Assembly: GCF_006438725.1 (NCBI RefSeq)
Contig: NZ_RCZD01000003.1
Location: 62,001-126,000, forward strand
DNA from: Ewingella americana
Lineage (GTDB): Bacteria; Pseudomonadota; Gammaproteobacteria; Enterobacterales; Enterobacteriaceae
Length of the DNA: 64,000 nucleotides
Direction of reading: 5' to 3'
Below, in pieces: positions 1 to 9,000 of the stretch. Within the stretch, counting starts at the first letter, position 1, and each line of letters opens with the position of its first letter. The translations under genes were made by a program, and so were the position numbers. The notes under the pieces are model-generated. The model was not told the DNA's origin. It searched no databases and saw only the letters and a list, made by a program, of their open reading frames with translations.

Positions 1-238
1 TCAGCTGAGCCGTAATGATGTCAAGTTCGACAGAATAGCGATCTGCCTTGGGGTTATCCCAATGTGCCAGGGCGTTGAAACGGTTGTCAATCATCACCAA
101 GGTGTTGCGCAAGTTATCCTGGCGTTTCTCACCCCGTGCCAAATTAGCAAAGTTGGTCGTAATACGCGTATTTTCCGAGGGGTTATAATTTTCGTCGAAA
201 CGAAGACTCTTAAGAGTAAATGTGAAGTTTTTATTCAT
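1..238 (-). CDS. mesX: MesX (DUF1852) oxygenase-like protein, 3' end cut by window
   Basis: The frame starts at the ATG 238-236 behind a good AGGAAG ribosome site and stays open to the window edge, giving about 79 residues. The N-terminus begins MNKNFTFTLKS and contains NTRITTNFANLARGE and NRFNALAHWDNPK, which I recognise as the conserved start of DUF1852. DUF1852 proteins (MesX) are known as partners of the folate-independent, oxygen-dependent methionine synthase MesD, whose gene normally lies next to mesX. That gene would be expected just outside the left edge. The role in methionine synthesis is taken from the family; the sequence here shows only the family match and the start. Confidence 0.8.
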   Translation of the reverse strand, partial: MNKNFTFTLKSLRFDENYNPSENTRITTNFANLARGEKRQDNLRNTLVMIDNRFNALAHWDNPKADRYSVELDIITAQL

Positions 239-480
239 TGTAATTTTACTTCCTGACTTCTGATATAAAACCTGATGTTATTGCTTGCTTTTCAGGGCTT
301 ACCCGTTTTATTTTCGGGTTTTCTTTCAGCAGTCTTCATGTTTTATAAGGTTAATAGCAATGTACAATTTATGCCTGAGTCATTGAGTGAGGAAAAGTGA
401 TTTAATTTCATTAAACATGAGCCATATTCATGATCGGGACAGTGCATTTGCCCGCGTTGATGAGCCAGGATGGAACCCCC

Positions 481-1182
481 TCACACCTCAATATCAAATA
501 ACCGCCTCAGCGCCGCTTTACCGCTGGAGGTGATCGTTACTTCCCGGTAGCCCGGAACGCGCGTCAGCCAGCCCTTTTGTTCGCAGTGGGTGAAGAAAGC
601 GGCTCCCGCATCGCCGCCGAGGTGAAAGCGCCTCTCGCTCCAGTCGAGGCAGCCGCAGCAGGCTTTGCGGCGTGTTTTGGTGTCGAGCACCACGCCGGAT
701 GCCTGGAACTGTTTGCGGCCTTCGGACGTCATTGTATTCCCATCAGCCTCAAACCAGCCCCGGCTTACCATCACGTCATAAATCCTGACGGCAATTTCAC
801 CGGCCAGATGGTCATAACAGGTGCGGGTGGCTCTTAACTGCAGCGGGGCGCGGGTTTGGGGGGCAGGGATTCTCTTCCATGAGATGCCCATCATCATTTC
901 AATCAGCTCGGCAATATCATGCCCGGCCAGACGATAATAGCGGTGCCGCCCTTGCGAAAGACAGGTGACCAGTTTTTCACTGAACAGCCTGGCCAGATGT
1001 GCGCTGGCGGTGGAAGCAGCGACATCAGCCACGATGCTGAGCTCCGTCGCCGTCCATGCCCGGCCATCCATCAAAGCACAGAGCATTTTTATGCGCGACG
1101 GATCAGACATGGCAGCGGCAACCGCCGCCATGGAGAGCTCCAGTGAGTCATTGTCATCAATCGCTTCAATCTGTTTAAGCAT
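481..1182 (-). CDS. ArsR-type winged-helix transcriptional regulator
   Basis: A 233-residue protein. Residues about 15-95 form an ArsR-like winged helix (MSDPSRIKMLCALMDGR, then the recognition-helix region VAASTASAHLARL and the wing GRHRYYRLAG). The C-terminal part holds a cysteine cluster (ACCGCLDWSERR) that could sense a metal or redox state. It is the last gene of a minus-strand group with the ACT-domain and ABM-domain genes. Only 2 nt separate it from the ACT gene, so co-transcription and regulation of its own operon are likely. The ligand is unknown; the single C-terminal Cys cluster is not a standard ArsR metal site. Confidence 0.75.
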   Translation of the reverse strand: MLKQIEAIDDNDSLELSMAAVAAAMSDPSRIKMLCALMDGRAWTATELSIVADVAASTASAHLARLFSEKLVTCLSQGRHRYYRLAGHDIAELIEMMMGISWKRIPAPQTRAPLQLRATRTCYDHLAGEIAVRIYDVMVSRGWFEADGNTMTSEGRKQFQASGVVLDTKTRRKACCGCLDWSERRFHLGGDAGAAFFTHCEQKGWLTRVPGYREVTITSSGKAALRRLFDIEV

Positions 1183-1184
1183 GT

Positions 1185-1577
1185 TTACTCAGCCTCAATG
1201 GCCCACTTTTCGGTGACTTTGCCTGCGATAATATCATTGTCGGTGATCAGAATAAGTCGGTTTGCGTGGTCACTGTATTGCGTCAGGATATTGATACCCT
1301 GTTTCGCCAGCGTTGCGGCTATTTCACCCAGCTCACCCGGACGTTCCTGCTTGAGTTTTCTGATCAACGGTTGATGAACATTGCGCACCTCAATTCCGGC
1401 ACTTTCCAGCACGGCTCTGGCTTTGTTGCCATCTTCAACCAGGAAGTGGGCATGGCACTCGGAGTCTGTGGTGAAAACTCCTCCGCCTTCCAGGCCCACG
1501 CCGTTACGTCCGAGTGTCGCGCCTAAAAGCGCCAGTTCACCGGGCTTATTGTTCAAAAGAACATGAATATCGTACAT
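1185..1577 (-). CDS. double-ACT-domain protein
   Basis: A 130-residue protein built of two ACT-like repeats. The first is about 1-65 ([26 protein letters not shown]) and the second about 75-130 ([26 protein letters not shown]). ACT modules bind amino acids or similar small ligands and usually control an attached enzyme. Here they stand alone, with no catalytic domain. It starts at ATG 1577, 5 nt after the upstream ABM gene ends, and is followed 2 nt later by the ArsR gene, so it lies mid-operon. A ligand-sensing role beside the regulator is my inference. Confidence 0.7.
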   Translation of the reverse strand: MYDIHVLLNNKPGELALLGATLGRNGVGLEGGGVFTTDSECHAHFLVEDGNKARAVLESAGIEVRNVHQPLIRKLKQERPGELGEIAATLAKQGINILTQYSDHANRLILITDNDIIAGKVTEKWAIEAE

Positions 1578-1582
1578 CTGTT

Positions 1583-1897
1583 TTATCCCCGGTTTTCTGA
1601 TGAGTAATCCCTGACGACGTGTGCAATGCGGATCCGGTAATAAGAAAAGATCGATTCACGCCCTTCAGCCTGAGCTTCCTGATGAAAGACATTTTTCTTC
1701 CACTCAAGTACTGACTCCTCATCCCGCCACCAGGATAACGACAGGATTTTTCCCTCAGTGCTCAGGCTCTGGAAACGCTCGATGGAAATAAAGCCTTCAA
1801 TGTCAGCCAGCAGGGGCTTTAATTCAGCAGCGAGCTGGAGGTAGCGCGCCTGTTTAGCCGGAACCGTATCCGCTTCGAATATTACTGCGATCATCAT
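1583..1897 (-). CDS. ABM-fold (antibiotic biosynthesis monooxygenase-like) protein
   Basis: A 104-residue single-domain protein. It begins [19 protein letters not shown] and continues with [30 protein letters not shown] and the closing [13 protein letters not shown]. This is the ferredoxin-like dimeric alpha/beta barrel pattern of the ABM family, which includes small heme- or quinone-handling monooxygenases and many proteins of unknown substrate. It is the first gene of the ABM-ACT-ArsR operon. The start ATG at 1897 follows an AGAGAG ribosome site; a second ATG lies one codon later. The substrate cannot be predicted. Confidence 0.7.
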   Translation of the reverse strand: MMIAVIFEADTVPAKQARYLQLAAELKPLLADIEGFISIERFQSLSTEGKILSLSWWRDEESVLEWKKNVFHQEAQAEGRESIFSYYRIRIAHVVRDYSSENRG

Positions 1898-2215
1898 TCA
1901 TCTCTCTGGAGGGGGAATGAGCGCCACTTTACGGATTTAAAAACAGGATGCTTCGCTGGGGAGCGAAATGTGGGGGAAACAGGGGAATTCACTATCACTC
2001 TTTTTGGCGGTGTTCATATACAGAGCTATTGTTTTTTACATTTATAATTCCCATGCAAATCTGGGAATTATTCATGATTGTTATGGGGTTGCTTTAACGC
2101 AATTGCACTTTCGCCAGGCAACGCAGGGTTTATACATCCGCTCACAAAAAATCTTATTGTTTGGACGATTTTCGGGGAGTATCTTTCCCGTACAAAACAT
2201 AAGGAGTTGTTAACA

Positions 2216-2497
2216 ATGACGATACCCGCGTACTTGTGGCTTAAAGATGATGGCGGTGCTGATATTAAAGGATCTGTAGATGTTAACGGTCGGGAGGGTC
2301 GCATTGAAACCCTGGTAATATCCCACGATGTTTCAATTCCGAATGATGATAATACCGGGAAGTTAACGGGTACCCGAGTTCACGGTGAACGTACGCATGG
2401 GCCAGCAGGTTTTGCTTCGGAAGGCGGTATTATTTTGACTCCTTCGGTTCGCCGACTAATACGCAGCGCTTCTGAACAACTTGGGGTAATAAGATGA
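2216..2497 (+). pseudogene. truncated Hcp (type VI secretion tube protein) with foreign C-terminus
   Basis: An AAGGAG site precedes ATG 2216. The first about 57 of 93 residues are a clear Hcp N-terminus (MTIPAYLWLKDDGGADIKGS, then NTGKLTGTRVHG). Intact Hcp is about 160 residues, and the conserved continuation after TGTRVH is missing. A 36-residue tail of unrelated sequence (ERTHGPAGFASEGG...LIRSASEQLGVIR) takes its place. The stop overlaps the next gene as ATGA. The simplest reading is an Hcp-toxin fusion that lost most of its middle in an in-frame deletion, leaving the Hcp start joined to the end of the toxin. It probably cannot form a tube ring. No other type VI genes are in the window. Confidence 0.7.
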
Positions 2498-2997
2498 AGC
2501 GATTCGCTATTCTCTTCCTCTTTCCTGTAATAGCATCCGCCTCAATTACACCAAAAGATATTCGCAATGAAATTCATCAATATGGATTCGCTGATTTCGC
2601 TGCCAAAGTATCACCCGGTGACTGGCAAATAACGGTAGATAATATTTCCAGTGGTAAAAGTGAATGGGTAGCGCTTGCACCTGATTTAGCGCCTGTAGTT
2701 AATCTGAACCAGGCAAATCAGCTTACGGATGCGCTTTACTACGCATTGGCACCCAATGCTGAAGCAACGTTAAAGGTGCTGGCAATACTTGATAAACAGC
2801 ATGATGTGCATCAACAAGGCACCGCTGTATCCTGTGTCTTCCCTCTCGATAAACCAAAAGATGAAACACAGCGCGTTTATAATGAAACGCGTTTGTCTTT
2901 GCTTAATGCAGGGCCGCAGGCTGCACAATGTCTTTGGTCACTTGAAGGCTGGATGGAACAGGTCAAGGCGGAAAACGCCCATAATGAAAAGAAATGA
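2494..2997 (+). CDS. exported immunity-like protein downstream of Hcp remnant
   Basis: A 167-residue protein with a short signal peptide (MKRFAILFLFPVIASAS) and no later membrane segment, so it is periplasmic. The mature part has two cysteines (SCVFPL and QCLWSL) that could pair, and a pattern around EWVALAPDLAPVVN that I associate with small exported proteins found next to type VI effector genes. The start ATG overlaps the stop of the Hcp remnant by 4 nt, typical of effector/immunity pairs. The immunity role is inferred from size, export and position; the matching toxin is no longer intact. Base composition is AT-rich compared with the core genes. Confidence 0.55.
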   Translation: MKRFAILFLFPVIASASITPKDIRNEIHQYGFADFAAKVSPGDWQITVDNISSGKSEWVALAPDLAPVVNLNQANQLTDALYYALAPNAEATLKVLAILDKQHDVHQQGTAVSCVFPLDKPKDETQRVYNETRLSLLNAGPQAAQCLWSLEGWMEQVKAENAHNEKK

Positions 2998-3159
2998 AGG
3001 TGAGCCGTACACTCATTCTTTGTTTGGTCAGTTCAGTGCCAGAAGCAGGCGTTAATTAAATCAATGGGCATTAATCAACTGCGAACATGCCATCATCGAG
3101 AAAATGACAATGTGGCTCTTCAGAAAAGGATCTGAATTACTGCCTGCATGGGGAAATAG

Positions 3160-3184
3160 CTGGAACGGGCTGAACAGCCCTGTT
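3160..3184 (-). terminator. possible hairpin terminator of the ABM gene
   Basis: A strong stem (GGAACGGGCT / AGCCCTGTTCC around a GAAC loop) lies directly beyond the stop of the minus-strand gene at 3195. The T tract on the minus strand is weak, so termination is uncertain. Confidence 0.4.
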
Positions 3185-3194
3185 CCTGTCTGCT

Positions 3195-3497
3195 TTATGA
3201 GCCGTCTGGGTTCACTAAGCAATTCATAAGAATGTAATGTGCTTCTTTACGCTTGTGTTGATCAATTAAAGGTACAAGCCGTCTGAAATGTTCACTTGAA
3301 CAATGATCGTCGAGGGCCGCATGGTCCTGCCATTCCTCTATAAAAATGAAATGCCCCGGATCCTTTTCATCAATATACAAATCATAAGCAATACAGAGAG
3401 GCTCTCTCTTCGTTGCTGCTATCAGCTCACGGTACAAAGGTATAACTATTCCAACACACTCGGGTTTTATGAAATCTTCGGCAATGACTTTTAACAT
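3195..3497 (-). CDS. YgiN/LsrG-like ABM-domain protein
   Basis: A 100-residue single ABM domain: MLKVIAEDFIKPE at the start, CIAYDLYIDEKDPGHFIFIEEW in the centre (split here as CIAYDLYIDE and FIFIEEW), and HCSSEHFRRLVPLI towards the end. The EEW strand and the closing hydrophobic strand are usual in YgiN-type quinol monooxygenases and LsrG-type isomerases. Start ATG 3497 has a GAGAG site. It stands alone between the Hcp/immunity pair and the toxin fragment, and is a second, divergent ABM protein within 1.6 kb. The substrate is unknown. Confidence 0.65.
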   Translation of the reverse strand: MLKVIAEDFIKPECVGIVIPLYRELIAATKREPLCIAYDLYIDEKDPGHFIFIEEWQDHAALDDHCSSEHFRRLVPLIDQHKRKEAHYILMNCLVNPDGS

Positions 3498-3764
3498 TCG
3501 AGGCTCTCAGTTAAAAACAGATGGCACACTATGTTGTAAAAACGTATTTTGGACAAGATTTCTTAGTGCTGACCTGCTCCCGTTGATTCGTGCAATATGA
3601 TTTTAGCACTATTTTCATAGTGATCTGATTGTCGTACCCACTTTATAGCCAGAAAGTCCCTTTCTCGCACTGAAACTCAGATACAGAACTTAATCAGCTA
3701 TTCAGTGACTTGGTTAAATTCTGCACCTGCCGTTAATGTTTCTATTTAGAATGGGAATGGTATG

Positions 3765-4307
3765 TTAAATTGAGTTTTTTCTTCTGATTTGTGTTGTTTC
3801 TCTACGATTAAAGTTTGGCCACTCATTGATTGGCCATGATACAGGACGTTCATTGTTTCCTCCCGTAGCGATGTAATTGACTGCGCGTATATATTTAAAG
3901 TATTCGGGAGGTATAACTAATTGCAGGTTGTTGGACATGCCGTTTAAATCATTTAAATTATCACGCGGGCTAATGCCATACTGGCTAATGTCCATTATAT
4001 CCCACCTGCATTTTCTCAGTTGAGGTAAAGGAACGGTTGAATATATTTTTAAAATAATGGAGCCGTCGGTGGATTTCGCGATTTTACCCACGGAAGACCC
4101 TTTCTCGCCATAGTCGGGTTTTTTGAAACTATCCCGCTGTTGTGCTACCCGAGAGAAAAAAGAGACTAAAAAACCACAATCCCTGGCAACATAAAGTCCT
4201 GCTCCCAGGGCGGCATAAGCGTGACTTACTTTTGGCCCATCAATAATTAATCCCGTTGCTGCCGCTTTGCTTGTGCCATGATATCTGAGTAGAAATATGC
4301 ATATTCC
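3765..4307 (-). pseudogene. ADP-ribosyltransferase-like toxin fragment lacking a start
   Basis: One frame is open from just after a TAA (4310-4308) to the stop at 3765, about 180 codons. Its first usable start (GTG 4091) falls well inside the domain. Before that GTG the frame reads LRYHGTSKAAATGL, then LGAGLYVARDCGF, and further on NNLQLVIPPEYFKYI. The order YHGT, GLYxxxD and an xxLxxVIPPEYF strand resembles bacterial and PARP-like ADP-ribosyltransferase toxins (the H-Y-E class), with Q where the acidic residue may belong. An ATG at 4302-4300 in the neighbouring frame would read into this domain if one base were removed from a T tract. It is therefore an orphan toxin tip or a frameshifted gene. 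Confidence 0.5.
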
Positions 4308-4572
4308 TTATAATATAAATACCGACCAGTCCCCATGTGCTTTATTAATGCGTCTGCTTTATAAAAATCAACGTAAATTAATATGCTTTATGTATGAGTG
4401 TGATTTGTTTATTAATTGGAGTAATAACTTAAGGGGCTGTTAAGCGTTACCCCGATGGGTTACTATTTTTTTTGGTGATATATAATAGAGTAACCTGATG
4501 GCTAAATAAAGCATTATGCATGATGTATGTTTTAAATAGAGGGGGTAATGGTATCTACCTGTATCGTGGTTT
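4308..4572. other. AT-rich stretch without recognisable gene
   Basis: Very AT-rich sequence between the toxin fragment and the cgs-like remnant. I see no coding pattern, terminator or repeat that I can support. Confidence 0.5.
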
Positions 4573-4766
4573 TTAAATCTTCGCCAGCCACACCTCCACC
4601 ACATAATTCTCCTCGTCATCCGTCAGCGGTTGTTCACCCCTGTTCACCTGATATTCACTTTCGCCGTGTTTGACGGTGATCTGATACTGCCTTGCTGATA
4701 GGTGAGGGGGACCTGCGGCCCGTCGGCGGGCAGAACCGACCCGCGCCAGCCGCCGCCGTTGTGCGC
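4573..4766 (-). pseudogene. degraded second copy of the cyclic glucan synthase 3' end
   Basis: Read against 6025-6330, this stretch aligns closely (roughly 85-90 percent where aligned). Shared blocks include CCTCCACCACAT, GTCATCCGTCAGCGG, TTTGACGGTGATCTG and CCTTGCTGATAGGTGAGG. It lacks 21 nt at a short GTCAGCGG direct repeat, has a smaller gap near TACTG, and a larger jump before CAGCCGCCGCCGTTGTGCG. On the minus strand the last codons read EVWLAKI then TAA, against EVWLAG in the intact gene. It is thus a diverged tail with its own stop, not a very recent duplicate. No long frame remains. Confidence 0.8.
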
Positions 4767-5014
4767 TGGCTTCTCATAATCATAAAAAATGAAGAGAGAA
4801 GATCTCAGAACGTCATATTCCATGCCCTTGTGAAAGCCAGTTTACTACTGTAGGTTATTTAACCTTTTTCAGCGATGCTTAATAAGTCTATTATTATACT
4901 TTGGTGTCTTTTTATTTATTATTTCTTTCCTGTATTCGTATTCTAATATATTTTTGTTTAACCCAAATGCAATGCATAAGCACAATGAATGTTTACAGTT
5001 GATGGAGACTTACT
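4767..5014. promoter_or_regulatory. AT-rich upstream region of the C58-type gene
   Basis: About 250 nt of strongly AT-rich sequence that must hold the promoter of the gene at 5015. No motif stands out beyond the GGAG ribosome site at 5004-5007. Confidence 0.35.
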
Positions 5015-5695
5015 ATGGATGGTGAAGCGCTTAAAATCCTTCTTAAATATCAGGGGAATTATAATTTCTTCTGCCAGGATAAATATATTAGAAGTAATGG
5101 GTGGGCGAATGTCGACTCAAGGACGCGTAAGGGGGCATGGATTGGGAATCAGTATAATGAAAAAGGACAGGTAACAGCCTATGGTCTGGAGGGGGGCGTT
5201 TGTGTGGGGCTAGGTGTTGCCTATCTTATCTCTGGAAATGAGTGGGAGACTTTCAATGCATATATGATGAGTGACCGGGGGAAAAGCGTGATCCGTGGCA
5301 CAGCGAATTTACAGATGCTCACTCAACATTCAGCGGTGCCCAGCCCTGAAGGATGGCATACAGTTCTTAACGTTAACCATGTTCGTTTTGTTAAAGAGTT
5401 TGACATATCTTTCGATCTATTTACTGCAAACCCACGCCAGGCTTTATGGAGAGAACTGACTCCAGAGGTTGGATATCTTATTCTGGCTTATGGCAGAACA
5501 TGTGGCCATGTATTAAGTATGAGATTAAGACAGGGAACAATAACATTATTTGACCCTAACTCCGGTGAGTATTCATTTCCTTATAAGAATGGCCGCAGCC
5601 CCGGGATGGAGTCATTTCTTTCGTATTTTACCACTGTGCTTTATACTCGGTTTACACTTTTCCTTGCTGAGAAGTACGTCTTAAGTCGATATTAA
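5015..5695 (+). CDS. YopT/AvrPphB (C58)-type cysteine protease homologue
   Basis: A 226-residue protein whose three candidate catalytic residues are in the C58 order. Cys63 is in GGVCVGLGVAYL, His165 in CGHVLSMR and Asp180 in LFDPNSGEY. The His-Asp spacing (15) and the FDPN-x-GE motif are typical of YopT-like papain-fold proteases, known mainly as type III or other injected effectors. No signal peptide or membrane segment is visible. Start ATG 5015 is supported by GGAG 8 nt upstream. The gene is AT-rich, stands alone, and lies between the intact cgs 3' end and a degraded copy of it, which suggests horizontal gain. No secretion genes are nearby, so delivery and target are unknown. Confidence 0.65.
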   Translation: MDGEALKILLKYQGNYNFFCQDKYIRSNGWANVDSRTRKGAWIGNQYNEKGQVTAYGLEGGVCVGLGVAYLISGNEWETFNAYMMSDRGKSVIRGTANLQMLTQHSAVPSPEGWHTVLNVNHVRFVKEFDISFDLFTANPRQALWRELTPEVGYLILAYGRTCGHVLSMRLRQGTITLFDPNSGEYSFPYKNGRSPGMESFLSYFTTVLYTRFTLFLAEKYVLSRY

Positions 5696-5937
5696 TTAAC
5701 GGGATTTAATCCTTAATCCTTAAATCTTCATTGGTATTAAATTTAGATAATGGATTTTATGCCGTTGGGTTAATTGAATTATTGCTTTGGCTGCAATGTG
5801 TTAAAAATTGACTTTCAATTTCCTCATGATTAATTCTTTAAATGAATTGCAGGTGATTAAATTATTTATTAAAAGGTGAGCTGGTTAATATTCATTTATA
5901 TACAGTTTCCACACGCATTTACCTGCACGTTGACGGG
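5696..5937. other. AT-rich intergenic stretch
   Basis: Nothing supportable is visible between the C58-type gene and the inverted repeat that follows. Confidence 0.5.
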
Positions 5938-5988
5938 TTTGCCTGACCTGAGATCCAGACGTTAATTTCCGGGTTCAGGCCAGGCAAA
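5938..5988 (-). terminator. inverted repeat after cgs, possible terminator
   Basis: Arms TTTGCCTGACCTGA (5938-5951) and TTCAGGCCAGGCAAA (5974-5988) pair at 13 of 14 positions around a 22-nt loop. The repeat lies just beyond the cgs stop. There is no clear T tract, so it may stabilise the 3' end rather than terminate. Confidence 0.45.
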
Positions 5989-6020
5989 ACTCATCACTTC
6001 AACTTATATCTGTATCAGGT

Positions 6021-9000
6021 TCACCCCGCCAGCCATACCTCCACCACATGATTTTCCCCGTCATCCGTCAGCGGGATCATCCCGTCGGTCAGCGGTTGTT
6101 CATCCATGGTTACCTGATAGTCACCTTCGCCGCGTTTGACGGTGATCTGGTACTGGCTGCTGCCTTGCTGATAGGTGAGGGTGACCTGCGGCCAGTCGGC
6201 GGGCAGGCGGGTGTTGATGGAGATAAACCCGCCGTGGCGTTTGATGCCGAGCAGTGATTCGGTAATAAGCCGGTAGGTCCAGCCGGCGGAGCCGGTGTAC
6301 CAGCTCCAGCCGCCGCGGCCGTTGTGCGGGTCGACGGTGTAGATGTCGGCAGTGATCACGTACGGCTCGACTTTATATTGCTCAACGGCGTCGCGTGTCA
6401 GGCTGTGGTTAATGGGGTTGATGAGGCGCATCAGTTGCCACGCCCGTTCAATATCCCCCATTTCGGCGAAGGCCATCACTGCCCAGATCGCGCCATGGGT
6501 GTACTGGCCGCCGTTCTCGCGCACGCCGGGCAGATAGCCACGAATGTAGCCAGGGTTCGGCCCGTCGCCGTTGAACGGCGGCGTCAGCAATTTGATCAGC
6601 CCGGTTTTATCGTCCACCAGCCGCGCATCCAACTCTTTCATCGCCTGCTGGCTGCGCTCAGGGTCGCCCGCGCCGGAAATCACCGACCAGCTCTGAGCAA
6701 TGGCGTCAATCTGGCACTCGTTGTTGAGGTGCGAACCGAGCGTCTCTCCGCTGTCGAAATAGCCGCGCAGATACCATTCGCCGTCCCAGGCGTTATCGTG
6801 CAGATTTTTTTTCAGGGTAGCAGCCTGCTGGTGGCACAGTTGTGCGATGTCAGCACGCTCCAGCCGTTCGGCCAGCGCCGCGAAGCGTTGCAGTACGTTG
6901 TAGAGGAAGAAGCCGAGCCATACGCTTTCACCCTGGCCTTTGATGCCGACGTTGTTCATGCCGTCATTCCAGTCCCCGGCGCCCATCAGCGGCAGGCCGT
7001 TTTTGCCGAAGTTCAGACCATGCTTGATGGCACGCACGCCGTGTTCGAACAGCGACTCATTAAGCCCGCTGAGCGTCGGTTGTTCATAGAATGATTCCTC
7101 TTCCGGTGCCAGCAGCCGTGCTTCGATATAGCCCACCGGCTGCTCTGCTATTTCTGTATCGCCAGTGACGTCAATGTAATGACAGATTGCCAGCGGCAGC
7201 CACAGGTAATCATCTGAGCAGCGGGTGCGCACGCCGTTACCGGATGGCGGGTGCCACCAGTGCTGGACGTCGCCTTCGGCAAATTGCCGCGAGGCACACA
7301 GCAGGATCTGCTCGCGCATACGCTCTGGCGCGGCGTGGGTCAGCGACAGGGTGTCTTGTAACTGGTCACGGAAACCGAACGCGCCGCCGGACTGGTAATA
7401 GCCGCTGCGTGCCATGATGCGGCAGGCCAGCGTCTGATAAATCAGCCAGCCGTTGGCCAGCAGATTGACCGCCGGTTCCGGGGTGGTGATCTGAATCTTA
7501 TCCAGCACCTGATGCCAGTGACGGTGAATATTATCCAGCTCGCTGCGGGCGGTGCCTTCGTTGAGGAACTGGCCGATAAGTTGCTCGGCCTCCTGTGCGT
7601 TTTGCCCCACACCTAAGGCGAAGACGAAGGTGCGCTGGTCGCCGTCAATAATGGTGGTCGCTGACTGCACCGCGCCGCACGGGTCGAGCGCCGCGCCGGT
7701 TTTATCCGACAGCCGCTGTTGCTGCATTCCGGCCGGAGAGGCCGCCGAACCGTTGCGGCCAATGAACTCGCGACGGTCACCGCTCACTGAACAATGAACG
7801 CCCGTCACGGCAAAGAAGCCGGTGCGTTCAGAACCGTTGCTGCCGTAGTGATTAGTCGCCAGTACGCTGCAACCGCGATCGGCAGGGCCGGGACGGGTGA
7901 CGATGTGCATGGCGGATTTGGCACGCAGATCGGCCATGATCCACTCGACATACCCGGTGGCCGACAGCTTACGCGGTCGCCCGGAGGCGTTGCTCAGCGT
8001 CAGAATGAACAGTTTGACTGGCGCGTGTTCGGCCACCAGCACCGTCAGTTCGCTGTCGATGCCGCTCTGGCGATGTTCGAAAATGCTGTAGCCGAAGCCG
8101 TGGCGCGTCAGGTAATCGCCCTTGCCGCGCACCGGCAGCGGGGTCGGCGACCAGACCTCACCACTCTCTTCATCGCGCAAATAGAAAGCTTCACCGGAGC
8201 TGTCGCTGACCGGATCGTTCTCCCACGGCGTCAGCCGGTATTCGTGCGCATTTTCAAACCAGGTGTAAGCCTGTCCGCTTTCGGAAATCACCGTGCCGAA
8301 GTTGGCATTGGCGATGACGTTGGACCAGGGCGCCGGTGTGTTTTTCCCCTCTTTGAGCAGGATCTGATATTCGCGTCCGTCCGGTGAGAAGCCGCCCAGA
8401 CCGTTGAAGAACGCTAACTGTGAGGTGTCGAACACACGCGGTGCCGCGCGGTTTTCCACCTGGCCGGACAGCGGAACCAACGCTGGCCGATTATTACGGG
8501 TGGTCTGCAATTTCTGGTTTACCTGCTCGAGCAGGCTACCGTGGCGATCGTCAACCAATATGCTGGCTACGCTCATCAATAAGGTGCGATCTTCCCATGT
8601 CATATGCTCGGCTTTTCGCACGAAAATTCCGCCGGGTTTATCCATCATGCTCGACTCTGCACCGGCCGCCACGCGGCTCATGATCTCGTTGTGCAACTCT
8701 TGCTGGTAGCCGCCCTGATCATTACTGAGGATCACCAGATCGACGCTCAGCCCCTTCAGCCGCCAGTAGGTGTGCGCCTGGATCAGGCTGGTCACCATCA
8801 GCATGTTTTCATTGCTGGTGATCGACAACAGCACGATTGGCAGGTCACCAGAGAGCGCATAACCCCACAGGCCGGACTGCCCGCGCCGGTTGTGGCCCAG
8901 GGTTTTTGCATCGGCGCGCAGCTCGGCGCTTGGGAACAGCACGGCGCTGGCCAGCCGGTTAAACAGGTTGGCGTCATCCTCGTTGGCGTTAATCTGGCGC

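Noticed and set aside
316..340. ACCCG / CGGGT hairpin with Ts on the plus strand between mesX and the ArsR gene
   Set aside because: Both neighbouring genes run on the minus strand, so a plus-strand terminator has no gene to serve; stem only 5 bp.
1968..2213. 81-codon plus-strand frame before the Hcp remnant
   Set aside because: No ribosome site, no family and it overlaps the probable promoter region.
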